A DNA stretch of 31,593 nucleotides, taken from the NCBI GenBank assembly GCA_900765575.1, contig CAAFRW010000180.1:1-31593 (forward strand), read 5' to 3'. A model generated the notes under the pieces. It saw nothing but the letters and a program-made list of their open reading frames with translations. It did not search any database and was not told where the DNA came from. Position 1 is the stretch's first letter. Every line of letters starts with the position of its first letter. The position numbers were made by a program, and so were the translations under genes. Source of the stretch: Bacteroidaceae bacterium. GTDB lineage: Bacteria; Bacteroidota; Bacteroidia; Bacteroidales; Bacteroidaceae. Below are positions 1-7,653 of this stretch, piece after piece.

Positions 1-125
1 GGGTGGTCCCGCCCCTTGGCGCTAGCCGATCCCCGACCGATGAGTTTGAGAGAAAAAAATCGCATGACACAGTTTACTTTACGCACCCATTGAAATTGTT
101 CTTTCATCAAGTTGAATTTTGACAT
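1..125 (-). CDS. Partial unrecognised ORF at the window edge
   Basis: Reading leftwards from the ATG at 123-125, an open frame of about 41 codons runs off the window. It begins MSKFNLMKEQFQWVRKVN; a later ATG (residue 7) is an alternative start. A minus-strand -7 box (TATCTTTG) sits just upstream at 147-154. I do not recognise a family. The first 40 bases are much more GC-rich than the surrounding DNA, so this could be a contig or element boundary, or a gene remnant. It may not be a real gene. Confidence 0.2.
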   Translation of the reverse strand, partial: MSKFNLMKEQFQWVRKVNCVMRFFSLKLIGRGSASAKGRDH

Positions 126-146
126 CCTCCTTGTTCAACATTTCAC

Positions 147-154
147 CAAAGATA
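147..154 (-). promoter_or_regulatory. Bacteroidetes-type -7 element (TATCTTTG, minus strand)
   Basis: The plus strand reads CAAAGATA, giving TATCTTTG on the minus strand, a full match to TAnnTTTG. It lies 12 bases downstream of the beta-propeller stop and just before the edge ORF. No TTTG is seen about 20 bases upstream, so the -33 region is weak. Confidence 0.35.
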
Positions 155-165
155 ATTTTATAGAT

Positions 166-1332
166 TTACTTTAAAGTATAGAATCCTACAATAAAATTAC
201 TGTTTTCAGTAACATTCTTTAGTTTCCCTTCATTGAGGCCATATTTATCCTGATATTCTTTAGATAAACGGTCTCGTTCTCCCAAGAGCCAAACCGGGTC
301 GATACAATAAACCATTTGGTCTTTATACGTGGTTTGAACATACCAAAACCTTAAATCATTGTCTTTTGCGTATTTTCTACCGGGAGACAATAGATAGGCT
401 TTCTTTTCCAATTTGTTATAAAAAAGATTATAGGCCAATTTTTTCCAGTAAAAAGAGAGATGTACCCAATGATTTGTCTCTGCAAAATCCATATATTTGA
501 GAATATGTGTATCTGCCATCTCAATAAGTTGGTCTGTCGATAAGTTAAGCAAATCTTCAGGAGTAACAGTTTTATCACCAAAATCAAAGCTATATCGAAT
601 GGAAATCTGTCCTACAGAATCTATCTGATAGATATTGGCATCGGCAAAAATAGGGTCGAGAATTACTTTGTTATCATAAGGTATAAACTTTCTTAAGTTT
701 GTGCTAACTTTATGTATAGCAGGAAATTCATGCCGTACAATATGAAAGTTACTATCAGTTTGATACATGTAATGCAGTATTTGACCATTCTCTTCTTTTT
801 CTCTTATTCTTTTTTCCCAGAAATAATAACCATTAGCAGGTGCTTTGGCAAAGTAGCGTGGAACATATTCTCCTTTCTTTTTTGATAAATTAAGCCTTTT
901 TCTAAGCAAATGCTTTCCATTGATGGAATAGTATTCTATTTTTTGGTAATCAAGAATTTCAATCGTATCTTGATGAATAAGAAAATCTCTGATTTCCAAG
1001 TACTCTTCAGGTCCCTGCCCTCTGTTTCCTATTTGATATAGGAATTTGCCGGACATATCAAAAACCAATATCCTGTATCTGTTATCATCAATAAAGATTA
1101 GAGAGTCATTTAGTTTTATATCTTCTACTCTTGTTATCAGACAGGTATCATTGCTTTCCAAGGGTAGGAAATGAATGGACTTTATGACAGAATCGGAATG
1201 GACGCAATCTATATGGGATACATGGATAGTTTCCTGCGTTCCCTTGTCAAACGGATTCCGTTTTGGGGGCTTGCTACAACCAATGATTAGCAAAACAAGC
1301 CCTAAATATACGGATATTAAGATAGTTTTCAT
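166..1332 (-). CDS. 6-bladed beta-propeller lipoprotein
   Basis: A 388-residue lipoprotein: a hydrophobic N-terminus ends in a lipobox (LIIGC, Cys19), so it is probably anchored in the inner or outer membrane. The body resembles the Bacteroidales 6-bladed beta-propeller family. The typical blade signature FDMSGKFLYQIGNRGQGPEEY-like stretch lies near residues 91-111, and the protein ends with the family-like strand FIVGFYTLK. The gene starts 2 bp after the stop of the NVEALA peptide gene, so the two are almost certainly co-transcribed. Members of this propeller family commonly neighbour NVEALA genes. The molecular function is not established; binding, display or export of the peptide is only an inference. 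The ATG at 1330-1332 is well supported by the signal peptide. Confidence 0.8.
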   Translation of the reverse strand: MKTILISVYLGLVLLIIGCSKPPKRNPFDKGTQETIHVSHIDCVHSDSVIKSIHFLPLESNDTCLITRVEDIKLNDSLIFIDDNRYRILVFDMSGKFLYQIGNRGQGPEEYLEIRDFLIHQDTIEILDYQKIEYYSINGKHLLRKRLNLSKKKGEYVPRYFAKAPANGYYFWEKRIREKEENGQILHYMYQTDSNFHIVRHEFPAIHKVSTNLRKFIPYDNKVILDPIFADANIYQIDSVGQISIRYSFDFGDKTVTPEDLLNLSTDQLIEMADTHILKYMDFAETNHWVHLSFYWKKLAYNLFYNKLEKKAYLLSPGRKYAKDNDLRFWYVQTTYKDQMVYCIDPVWLLGERDRLSKEYQDKYGLNEGKLKNVTENSNFIVGFYTLK

Positions 1333-1334
1333 AA

Positions 1335-1622
1335 TTATCTTCTTCTATTGTCGCAATATCCTGCTACACAACTTGTTGCAAAACAAGAACTATTTCCGGT
1401 CATACAATAAAAAAAGGCTCCTTCTGAACCTAAATCTGTCTGACAGTCGCTGCAATCTTGGTCGAATATTCCTATATCATATAACTCATCACTAGCTAAT
1501 GCTTCTACATTTTCCATAGCCAAACCAGATAAATGTAATTTGTTACCTTGTGTACTGTAAGCAGTGAATCCTGCAGCAGTAACTATCGCTACGACTGCCA
1601 TATATTTATAAATTTTCTTCAT
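1335..1622 (-). CDS. NVEALA-family small exported cysteine-rich peptide
   Basis: A 95-residue precursor. The N-terminus (MKKIYKY plus a hydrophobic run to about residue 22) looks like a signal or leader segment. It is followed by the exact family motif NVEALA at residues 38-43. The remaining C-terminal half is polar and carries six cysteines (57, 60, 73, 80, 85, 90), ending in a basic NRRR tail. NVEALA proteins are a Bacteroidales-specific family of unknown role, typically beside 6-bladed beta-propeller genes, as here (2 bp gap). Six cysteines suggest disulfide bonding or metal binding after export. No maturation enzyme such as a radical SAM protein is visible next to it. I see no clear -7 element on the minus strand upstream; the 5' leader holds a short 5-bp hairpin near 1677-1692. 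Confidence 0.8.
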   Translation of the reverse strand: MKKIYKYMAVVAIVTAAGFTAYSTQGNKLHLSGLAMENVEALASDELYDIGIFDQDCSDCQTDLGSEGAFFYCMTGNSSCFATSCVAGYCDNRRR

Positions 1623-1760
1623 GAATTTCTTTATTATAAAATTAAAAATCTGATATAATACTATTACTAGGCACAGAGGAGAATACCTCTATGTAAGTTA
1701 ATAGGTTTGGCTGTTTTATCATTTCCACAGCGGAACATCGTATGTCTCCATAAAATAGAT

Positions 1761-1862
1761 TATCTTTGCACCGTAACCTCCTTTTTAAGTGAGGGAGCTG
1801 GGAGTAAAGTATTTAAAAACCTGAACTAGCAAAAACAGATTCTCTAAACTTTACTCCCTTTT
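1761..1862 (+). ncRNA. Possible small RNA: -7 box followed by a stem-loop
   Basis: TATCTTTG at 1761-1768 matches the Bacteroidetes -7 consensus on the plus strand. About 30 bases on, GGGAGTAAAGT (1800-1810) pairs perfectly with ACTTTACTCCC (1848-1858), followed by TTTTCC. There is no plus-strand gene downstream; the next gene is convergent. A short transcript ending at this hairpin is possible. The 37-base loop is long for a terminator and no -33 motif is present, so this is weak. Confidence 0.2.
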
Positions 1863-2030
1863 CCTAATTATGTTTTATTTCGCATTGCTTTTTACTTGCA
1901 ACCGGATTGTGCTCTTTTCCACATTGCAGTTTTTTCAATGGCTACCATTTTATATCAGCTTATCTCCAAGAGATATTCTTAAAATTTTCTACAAAGTTTA
2001 GAATTAGTTTGCTAAAATCCTACTGTTTTT

Positions 2031-2050
2031 TGTGAGATTTTGTGAGATTT
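2031..2050 (+). repeat. Tandem duplication of a 10-mer (TGTGAGATTT x2)
   Basis: TGTGAGATTT occurs twice head to tail in the gene-free interval. It may be a slippage product or a direct-repeat protein site. No function can be assigned. Confidence 0.6.
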
Positions 2051-2244
2051 TTCCTGATTACCTGAACTTTTTCTCAATTTACCTTAATCGGTCTTTCATT
2101 CTTGCCAAAGATTCGTTCTTTTTCGTATCAGTGAATTGGAGATGTAGGTCTTCTGTGTTATATAATTGGAACATAGAATAATCATTCCATTCGTTTTGTT
2201 TTCTGGAAAATTGATAACAATTTCACCCTATTTAAGTAGTAGAC

Positions 2245-2280
2245 ACAATAGGAGGACGTATTACATACGTTCCTATTGTT
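2245..2280 (-). terminator. Imperfect inverted repeat at the 3' end of the response-regulator gene
   Basis: ACAATAGGA pairs with TCCTATTGT, with an inner ACGT/ACGT pairing and a GG bulge. It overlaps the regulator's stop codon. On the minus strand no T-run follows, so it is either a weak or factor-dependent terminator or an mRNA-stabilising 3' hairpin. Confidence 0.4.
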
Positions 2281-3751
2281 ATTGAATTCCATATAGTTTC
2301 AATTTATTGTATAGTGTTTTACGGTCAATACCTAATAATTGAGCGGCCCGGCTCTTGTTTTGGTTGGTTTGGCGTAAGGCTTCCAATATACGGTTCTTTT
2401 CGGCTTCTTCATTGTGAAGGCTTAACGTATGAACCGGACTGTTGTTCTCTATTAGTTCGGAAGCAATGTCGGTGTACGTAATATATTGGCTTTGTGCCAA
2501 AAGAGTGGCACGTTTGATGATATTCTTCATCTGGCGTAAATTTCCGGGCCAAGTGTAGTTTTGCAAGGCGAGGGATGCCTGAGCATCAAATCCTATCAAA
2601 TTACGTCCCAATTCACGATTGGCCTGGTCTAAAAAGAAATTGGCAAATAGGAGTATATCTTCTTGCCGCTCTTTCAGAGAAGGCATACGCAAGGTAAATT
2701 CATTGATTCGGTGAAATAAATCTTCCCGGAATGCTCCTTTTTCAATGGCGCTTTCCAGGTTCTCGTTTGTTGCGCTGATAAGGCGTACGTCCACTTCTAT
2801 TTCTTTGGATGAACCTACCGGACGAATGCGATGTTCCTGCAAAGCACGGAGCAACTGGATTTGCACTTCGTAACTAAGGTTACCTATCTCATCCAGAAAA
2901 AGTGTGCCTCCGTTGGCCTCCTCGAAAGCTCCCGTCTTGTCGGTCAATGCCCCGGTGAAGGAACCTTTTATGTGACCGAAAAATTCGGAAGCGGCTAATT
3001 CTTTTGGAATCGAACCACAGTCGATGGCTACGAACGGTTTATCAGCTCTTTTGCTCAGTTGATGAATGCGGTGAGCCACATATTCTTTACCGGTTCCACT
3101 GGCCCCGTTGATAAGAACCGCCATGTGTGTAGGAGCCACCAGCCCTACATAATTATAGAGTTGACGCGCGCTTTCGCTTTCTCCTTCCAAATAATTCCGG
3201 GTAGGAGTGGAGTTTGGGTTAGTGTCATTCTTTGTTTTGGAGGAATTCTGCGGTGGCGTAGATTTAGATTGCTGTCGTGAATTCAATGGTTGCGAAGAAT
3301 CGGAATACTGTGAATAGCCCGACGGCTTTCCAGAGTTGGATGATTGCGCAGAGCCAGCCGTTCGTGAATCATTGGGCTGTGTCGTTTCCGATTGCTGCAA
3401 TGTTTCATTGATTTTCTTTAAGAGCTCGTCCGGTTGTACCGGCTTGGCGATATAATCTTTGGCTCCACGTTTCATAGCCAATACCGCCGACTGGATATCG
3501 GCGTATCCGGTCATGATAATGAGCGGGCAGTAATACTCTTTCTCATCCATCCAGGTAAGTAAAACAATGCCGTCTTCATCCGGTAAACGTAAGTCCGACA
3601 AGACCAAATCGTATGCATCTGCTTCCAGTTGCTTTTTTGCCCGGGCTATGTTACTGGCTGTGTCTACAGTGAATCCCTTCTTTCCCAGCCATGTTTTCAG
3701 CATGAGGGAAAAGGTGATGTCGTCTTCAACTATTAGAATGTGTTTAGCCAT
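2279..3751 (-). CDS. Sigma-54-dependent response regulator (NtrC family)
   Basis: A 490-residue regulator. Its receiver domain (about 1-115) has acidic residues EDD at 9-11, phospho-acceptor Asp53 in LSDLRLPD, and a conserved Lys in AKP. The AAA+ domain (about 186-430) has Walker A GASGTGKE (216-223), the sigma-54 contact loop GSFTGA (263-268, a common variant of GAFTGA) and Walker B GGTLFLDE. A C-terminal Fis-type helix-turn-helix (about 450-489) ends in DRKTLYNKLKLYGI. It should activate RpoN promoters when phosphorylated, probably by the hybrid kinase encoded just upstream. The ATG at 3749-3751 is preferred to one 19 codons earlier because the receiver fold starts there and a -7 box lies between them. 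Odd: a linker of about 60 residues (122-184) rich in Ser, Asn, Gln, Thr and Pro. Confidence 0.93.
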   Translation of the reverse strand: MAKHILIVEDDITFSLMLKTWLGKKGFTVDTASNIARAKKQLEADAYDLVLSDLRLPDEDGIVLLTWMDEKEYYCPLIIMTGYADIQSAVLAMKRGAKDYIAKPVQPDELLKKINETLQQSETTQPNDSRTAGSAQSSNSGKPSGYSQYSDSSQPLNSRQQSKSTPPQNSSKTKNDTNPNSTPTRNYLEGESESARQLYNYVGLVAPTHMAVLINGASGTGKEYVAHRIHQLSKRADKPFVAIDCGSIPKELAASEFFGHIKGSFTGALTDKTGAFEEANGGTLFLDEIGNLSYEVQIQLLRALQEHRIRPVGSSKEIEVDVRLISATNENLESAIEKGAFREDLFHRINEFTLRMPSLKERQEDILLFANFFLDQANRELGRNLIGFDAQASLALQNYTWPGNLRQMKNIIKRATLLAQSQYITYTDIASELIENNSPVHTLSLHNEEAEKNRILEALRQTNQNKSRAAQLLGIDRKTLYNKLKLYGIQ

Positions 3752-3770
3752 TTCTATAAATTCCTTTTTA

Positions 3771-3778
3771 CAAAAGTA
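3771..3778 (-). promoter_or_regulatory. Internal -7 element for the response-regulator gene
   Basis: The plus strand reads CAAAAGTA, which is TACTTTTG on the minus strand, a full TAnnTTTG match. It lies 19 bases before the chosen ATG (3749-3751). It suggests the regulator can be expressed separately from the kinase, and it favours the shorter start. No good -33 motif is seen. Confidence 0.45.
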
Positions 3779-3822
3779 ACTTCTTTTGGGAGAATAAGTG
3801 GTGTGCACTAATACCTTTTAAC

Positions 3823-3836
3823 TTAAATCGATTTAA
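3823..3836. promoter_or_regulatory. 14-bp perfect palindrome between kinase and regulator
   Basis: TTAAATCGATTTAA is a perfect palindrome overlapping the kinase stop codon, about 45 bp upstream of the internal -7 element of the regulator. Its position suits an operator or activator site. It is AT-rich, so a chance occurrence is possible. Confidence 0.3.
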
Positions 3837-6310
3837 AGAGCATTTTCTGCTTGTTGAATGATATCCTTCATTTCGTTGGCAACAAGATTCACTTTCTCTG
3901 TCACTTCACTTGTCACCTCTTCCGGAGCGGACCGTTCGAGCCATGTTAACGGCTCTTGGCATGTTTGAGCTCCTAACAGGGTGAAAAGAGGGAGCAACTT
4001 ATGAGCTAAAGCCTTGATTTCTTTCATTTCTCCTGATTGCAAATGGAGTAGTAAGCGTTCCCTGTTCTTTTCCGTTTCTGTTATGAAGGTACGCATAATT
4101 TCTCGTGCCGCATCAGGGTCATCTTCCGAAAAAGCGGTAAGCGCTTCGAAGTGCAAAGGCCCGTTTGCTTTCTTGCAAAGAGGCTTGGGAGCTTCAGCCT
4201 GGATATCAGCCGATAAGATATGATTTATTTTCGTGATGATTTCGTTTAGGGTAAACGGTTTATGAAGACATCCGGCAAAGCCTCTGTCCAGAAATTGCTG
4301 TTCATTCATATCACTGCGTGCCGTCAGGGCTATAATGGGGATAAGCTTGGCTTGTGGCGCGGAAAGCGAACGGATGGTCTCCAGTAAATCGAACCCGTTC
4401 ATGGCCGGCATCTGTATATCGGTAAGAAGTATATCGTAAGATTGGCTTTCCAGTAATTTGAAAAGTTCTTCGGGGTGTTCGCAACAAGTTACATTCAATC
4501 CGGGTTGATGAAGCATGTCTGCCGTTAGGTTCAACTGTATGCGGTCGTCGTCTATTAAAAGCAGGTTAATGTTTCGTTCCCATGTAACGGGCTTTGTTTG
4601 GGGCGATTCAGGAGAAGACACTTTTGTTTCTCTGGCTACAGGCAATGGGATGGATACCTTGAAAGAACTGCCTTTTCCCGTTTCACTTTCAAGCAGTATC
4701 TCTCCGTCGAGCAACTTGACTAATTTCTGGGTGATAGCCAATCCGAGTCCGAACCCTTCTTCCCCTTGTGCATTGTGGAGACGGGTGAATTCCTGAAACA
4801 ACCTCTTTTGCTCTTCTGCGGAAATTCCGCTGCCTGTATCGGTCACGGCAAAGCAAAGCCGGTTGTTTTTTAATTCGGTATGTAGGGTGATGCTTCCTTG
4901 TCTGGTGAATTTGAGCGCATTGGATACCAAATTTTCCGCAATCTGGCGAATACGGAACGGGTCGCCCATATATAAGTAGTTCAATTCTTCATCACTTTCA
5001 TAATGCAGGGTCAATTGCTTTTTGGCTGCCAAGGGTTCGAAACTGGTATAAATGGTATCGAATAACTGTTTCGGGTTAAACGGAACGTGACTTATTTCCA
5101 TTTTATGGGAGTCGAGTCGATGAAAATCGAGCAACGATTTTACCAGATTCAGTAAATGTGAAGCTGAACTTTGCATATTATTCAGGTAAAAACGTTGCCT
5201 TTCATCTACCAATAAGCGGGATAAGAGGTCGATGTAGCCTAAGATAGAGCCTACCGGAGCTTTGATGTCATGGGTAATTGTCAGCATCATCTTTTCCCTG
5301 GCTACTAATAAATCTTCGGCACGTCTTTTGGCCTTCTCCAATTCCATCCGGTAGTGGTTGCTACGGGTAATGTCCCGTTCGATAAAAAACAGGAATAAGA
5401 TAACAAGCACTATCGCAGCTATGGCGATGGACGCTATGGTTCTGGCCGAATTTCTGCGTATCTGTTTCTCTTGTACTATTTTCTGTTGGGTATAGAGCTG
5501 TTCCTCCTGTTCAAATGTGTTTAAGATAAGGTTCACCTTATTACTGAGTTCTCTGCCATTGGATTGAAGCTTGGAGATGCGGCGTTGCAATACTTGTCCT
5601 ATCTGAGATTGGCTATCGCTTACTTTTGTCTGAATGTTGCGCAGTATGGTCACTACGGTGTCAGCCGGATTGTAGGCTTGTAACAAGGTGTCGGTAAGCA
5701 GTTCTTGCCGGGTATTGGTCACCGTAGTGGTGTCGGGTTTTCCGCCGGAAAATACATCGGCAACCCGTTTCAAGAAACCACGTGGCTTTTTCTTTACTGT
5801 ATACGAATTCTGGTGGATAATCACTTTTCGCTGTACCCGCTGTTCGTTTAATAGGGAATCTTGCTCTTCGATTATTTTTTCCATATTCTGTTTGTAGAGC
5901 AAATCCGTATTGGATTCTTGAATCACTTTTAGCAGATTACGCATATTCTGCTCTTTTTCTATCAGTAAATCGGAAACGGTATCCAATCGGTTTATTTGCA
6001 GGCTATCATTGAGAAGCTCTTTTAAATCGTATATGGATTCCGCTATTCCGTTCATCGCCTTCTTGTATTGCGGAAAGTTCTGTATTTGTCCGATACTGAG
6101 CGATTGCCCGATAATCTCGGCCTGGTATAGTTGTGATACCACCTGGTTGGTAGCTTTTCTGCGAATGTTCAGCTCTGTTTCATAATTACCCGAATTCGTC
6201 AGCTTTTTCATCTCTTTGTAGATGTAGCTAACGGCAAATATAAGCAGGAGAGTTAAAAGTATATACCCTACTATAACTTTTACTTGTGTTGATTTATATC
6301 CATTTGACAT
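3833..6310 (-). CDS. Hybrid sensor histidine kinase with receiver and HPt domains
   Basis: An 825-residue membrane kinase. TM1 spans about 12-30. A largely helical periplasmic sensor region (31-290) has no recognised ligand domain. TM2 spans about 291-310. The HisKA phospho-acceptor is His347 (THDIKAP). In the ATPase domain the N-box has Asn460 and Asn464, followed by DTGSGI (491-496) and GFGLGLAI (519-526). A receiver domain follows with IDDD (586-589) and phospho-acceptor Asp631. A C-terminal HPt has His770 (AHKLLP). All four phosphorelay stations are intact: His347 to Asp631 to His770 to an external receiver, most plausibly Asp53 of the downstream NtrC-type regulator. It overlaps the MATE gene end by 31 bp, which suggests translational coupling. 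The signal it senses is unknown. Confidence 0.93.
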   Translation of the reverse strand: MSNGYKSTQVKVIVGYILLTLLLIFAVSYIYKEMKKLTNSGNYETELNIRRKATNQVVSQLYQAEIIGQSLSIGQIQNFPQYKKAMNGIAESIYDLKELLNDSLQINRLDTVSDLLIEKEQNMRNLLKVIQESNTDLLYKQNMEKIIEEQDSLLNEQRVQRKVIIHQNSYTVKKKPRGFLKRVADVFSGGKPDTTTVTNTRQELLTDTLLQAYNPADTVVTILRNIQTKVSDSQSQIGQVLQRRISKLQSNGRELSNKVNLILNTFEQEEQLYTQQKIVQEKQIRRNSARTIASIAIAAIVLVILFLFFIERDITRSNHYRMELEKAKRRAEDLLVAREKMMLTITHDIKAPVGSILGYIDLLSRLLVDERQRFYLNNMQSSASHLLNLVKSLLDFHRLDSHKMEISHVPFNPKQLFDTIYTSFEPLAAKKQLTLHYESDEELNYLYMGDPFRIRQIAENLVSNALKFTRQGSITLHTELKNNRLCFAVTDTGSGISAEEQKRLFQEFTRLHNAQGEEGFGLGLAITQKLVKLLDGEILLESETGKGSSFKVSIPLPVARETKVSSPESPQTKPVTWERNINLLLIDDDRIQLNLTADMLHQPGLNVTCCEHPEELFKLLESQSYDILLTDIQMPAMNGFDLLETIRSLSAPQAKLIPIIALTARSDMNEQQFLDRGFAGCLHKPFTLNEIITKINHILSADIQAEAPKPLCKKANGPLHFEALTAFSEDDPDAAREIMRTFITETEKNRERLLLHLQSGEMKEIKALAHKLLPLFTLLGAQTCQEPLTWLERSAPEEVTSEVTEKVNLVANEMKDIIQQAENAL

Positions 6311-7653
6311 GATGATAACATCTTTGCTGTTTGTTTACGAAAACGTAAAAAGAACATAATACCCGCACTTGTTAATCCAAATGGAAAAGCCATCCAAATA
6401 CCTACGGCTCCGCCTTCCAAAATGAATCCGAAAAAATAACTGGCAGGTAATGAGATGATAATGTAAGCGATGAAAGCAATATACATCATCGGTTTTACAT
6501 CGGCAATACCCCGTAGGGCGTTGGCAAAGTTCGTCTGCATGCCGTCTCCCACTTGATAGAGTAACATGGGTAGAATCAAGGCTATAACCAAATTATTGAC
6601 TTCTTCGCTATTTGTAAACCAACCGCTTAACTGGTAACGGAACACGAAGATGAAAGTACAGGCGATAAGTCCCATCAGCAAAATTAAATGAAGTCCAGCA
6701 TAGGCTGTGCGTTGCAGGTTAGGGATGTCTTGCTGTCCCTTAAAATTGCTTACCCTTACGGCTACGGCAGCTCCCATTCCATAGTAAACCATAAAGCAGG
6801 CGCTTCCGATGGTGCACATAATTTGATGAGCTGCTAACGCTGCCGCTCCAATCCATCCGAGCATGATGGCGCACAAACTGAAGGAGGCGGTTTCCATACC
6901 CATTTGCAGCGCTACGGGCCATCCCAATTTATTTAATTGTTTGAAGTCCGGTAGATTGATGCGTATTTGTTTGAATCCTTCCTTATAAGGAGCGTAATGT
7001 TTGGAGCGGAAAAATAGAAAGACAAAAGCGATGACCATGAGAATGCGGGAAGTAAGCGTGGAAATGCCTGCTCCTGTGATTCCCATTTCCGGCAGTCCCA
7101 GTTTTCCATAAATAAGAATATAGTTTCCCGCAATATTCAAAACGTTGCCACTCAGCAATATCCACATAGCCGACCGGGTGTCGGTGATGCCGTCTGCAAA
7201 CTGTTTAAATCCGTTGAACAGCATGACAAACAGAATGGAGAACCAAATAGTAAGGAAATAGGGTCGTATAAGAGGTAGCAGCTCTTCGGGTTGGTCCAGT
7301 TTATCCAGATTCAAATAGAGAATTCCCATTACGATGGACAGAAAAACACCAATTAATAAGTTTGCTACAAGGCTATTCTTCAGACTGCCCCCTGCATGTA
7401 TATAATCTTTTCGTCCGTAAAGTGCTCCTACGATGGGCGTTAATCCGTATGAAAAACCTAGGCCGAAGATAATGGCGAGGTTAAACAGATTATTAACGAA
7501 TCCGGCGGCAGAGAGCTCGTTTGCGCTATGGTGCCCTATCATAAGCGTGTCGGCAAATCCTAAGATAATAATGCCTACTTGGCCTATAATAATGGGAATT
7601 CCTAAATAAAAGAGTGCTTTATAATGCTTTTTATAAGATATTATTTGGTACAT
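6280..7653 (-). CDS. MATE family multidrug/sodium antiporter
   Basis: A 457-residue inner-membrane protein with about 12 hydrophobic segments throughout. It matches NorM-type MATE exporters, with an N-terminal IPIIIGQVG...GFADTLMIG segment and the repeated two-bundle pattern. It is expected to export cationic drugs or metabolites in exchange for Na+ or H+. The ATG at 7651-7653 is preferred; an in-frame TTG 11 codons upstream would extend further into the M16 gene. The start overlaps the M16 stop by 13 bp and the end overlaps the kinase start by 31 bp, so the three genes form one translationally coupled run. Confidence 0.88.
   Translation of the reverse strand: MYQIISYKKHYKALFYLGIPIIIGQVGIIILGFADTLMIGHHSANELSAAGFVNNLFNLAIIFGLGFSYGLTPIVGALYGRKDYIHAGGSLKNSLVANLLIGVFLSIVMGILYLNLDKLDQPEELLPLIRPYFLTIWFSILFVMLFNGFKQFADGITDTRSAMWILLSGNVLNIAGNYILIYGKLGLPEMGITGAGISTLTSRILMVIAFVFLFFRSKHYAPYKEGFKQIRINLPDFKQLNKLGWPVALQMGMETASFSLCAIMLGWIGAAALAAHQIMCTIGSACFMVYYGMGAAVAVRVSNFKGQQDIPNLQRTAYAGLHLILLMGLIACTFIFVFRYQLSGWFTNSEEVNNLVIALILPMLLYQVGDGMQTNFANALRGIADVKPMMYIAFIAYIIISLPASYFFGFILEGGAVGIWMAFPFGLTSAGIMFFLRFRKQTAKMLSSCQMDINQHK

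Larger units (their letters stand above)
1623..2278. other. Gene-free interval of about 650 bp
   Basis: No convincing coding sequence is present on either strand. It contains a possible plus-strand -7 box (1761-1768), an 11-bp inverted repeat followed by T-rich sequence (1800-1862), a tandem 10-mer (2031-2050), and an imperfect inverted repeat just after the response-regulator stop (2245-2280). The rest is AT-rich with nothing recognisable. Confidence 0.6.

Noticed and set aside
1676..1692. A possible extra copy of the recombination site (CCTCT motifs near a hairpin)
   Set aside because: Only about 9-10 bases resemble the site; the arms and spacer do not match those at 29691 and 29870.
3752..3808. 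An upstream ATG adding 19 residues to the response regulator
   Set aside because: The receiver domain begins exactly at the later ATG, and the -7 element at 3771-3778 falls inside the extension.
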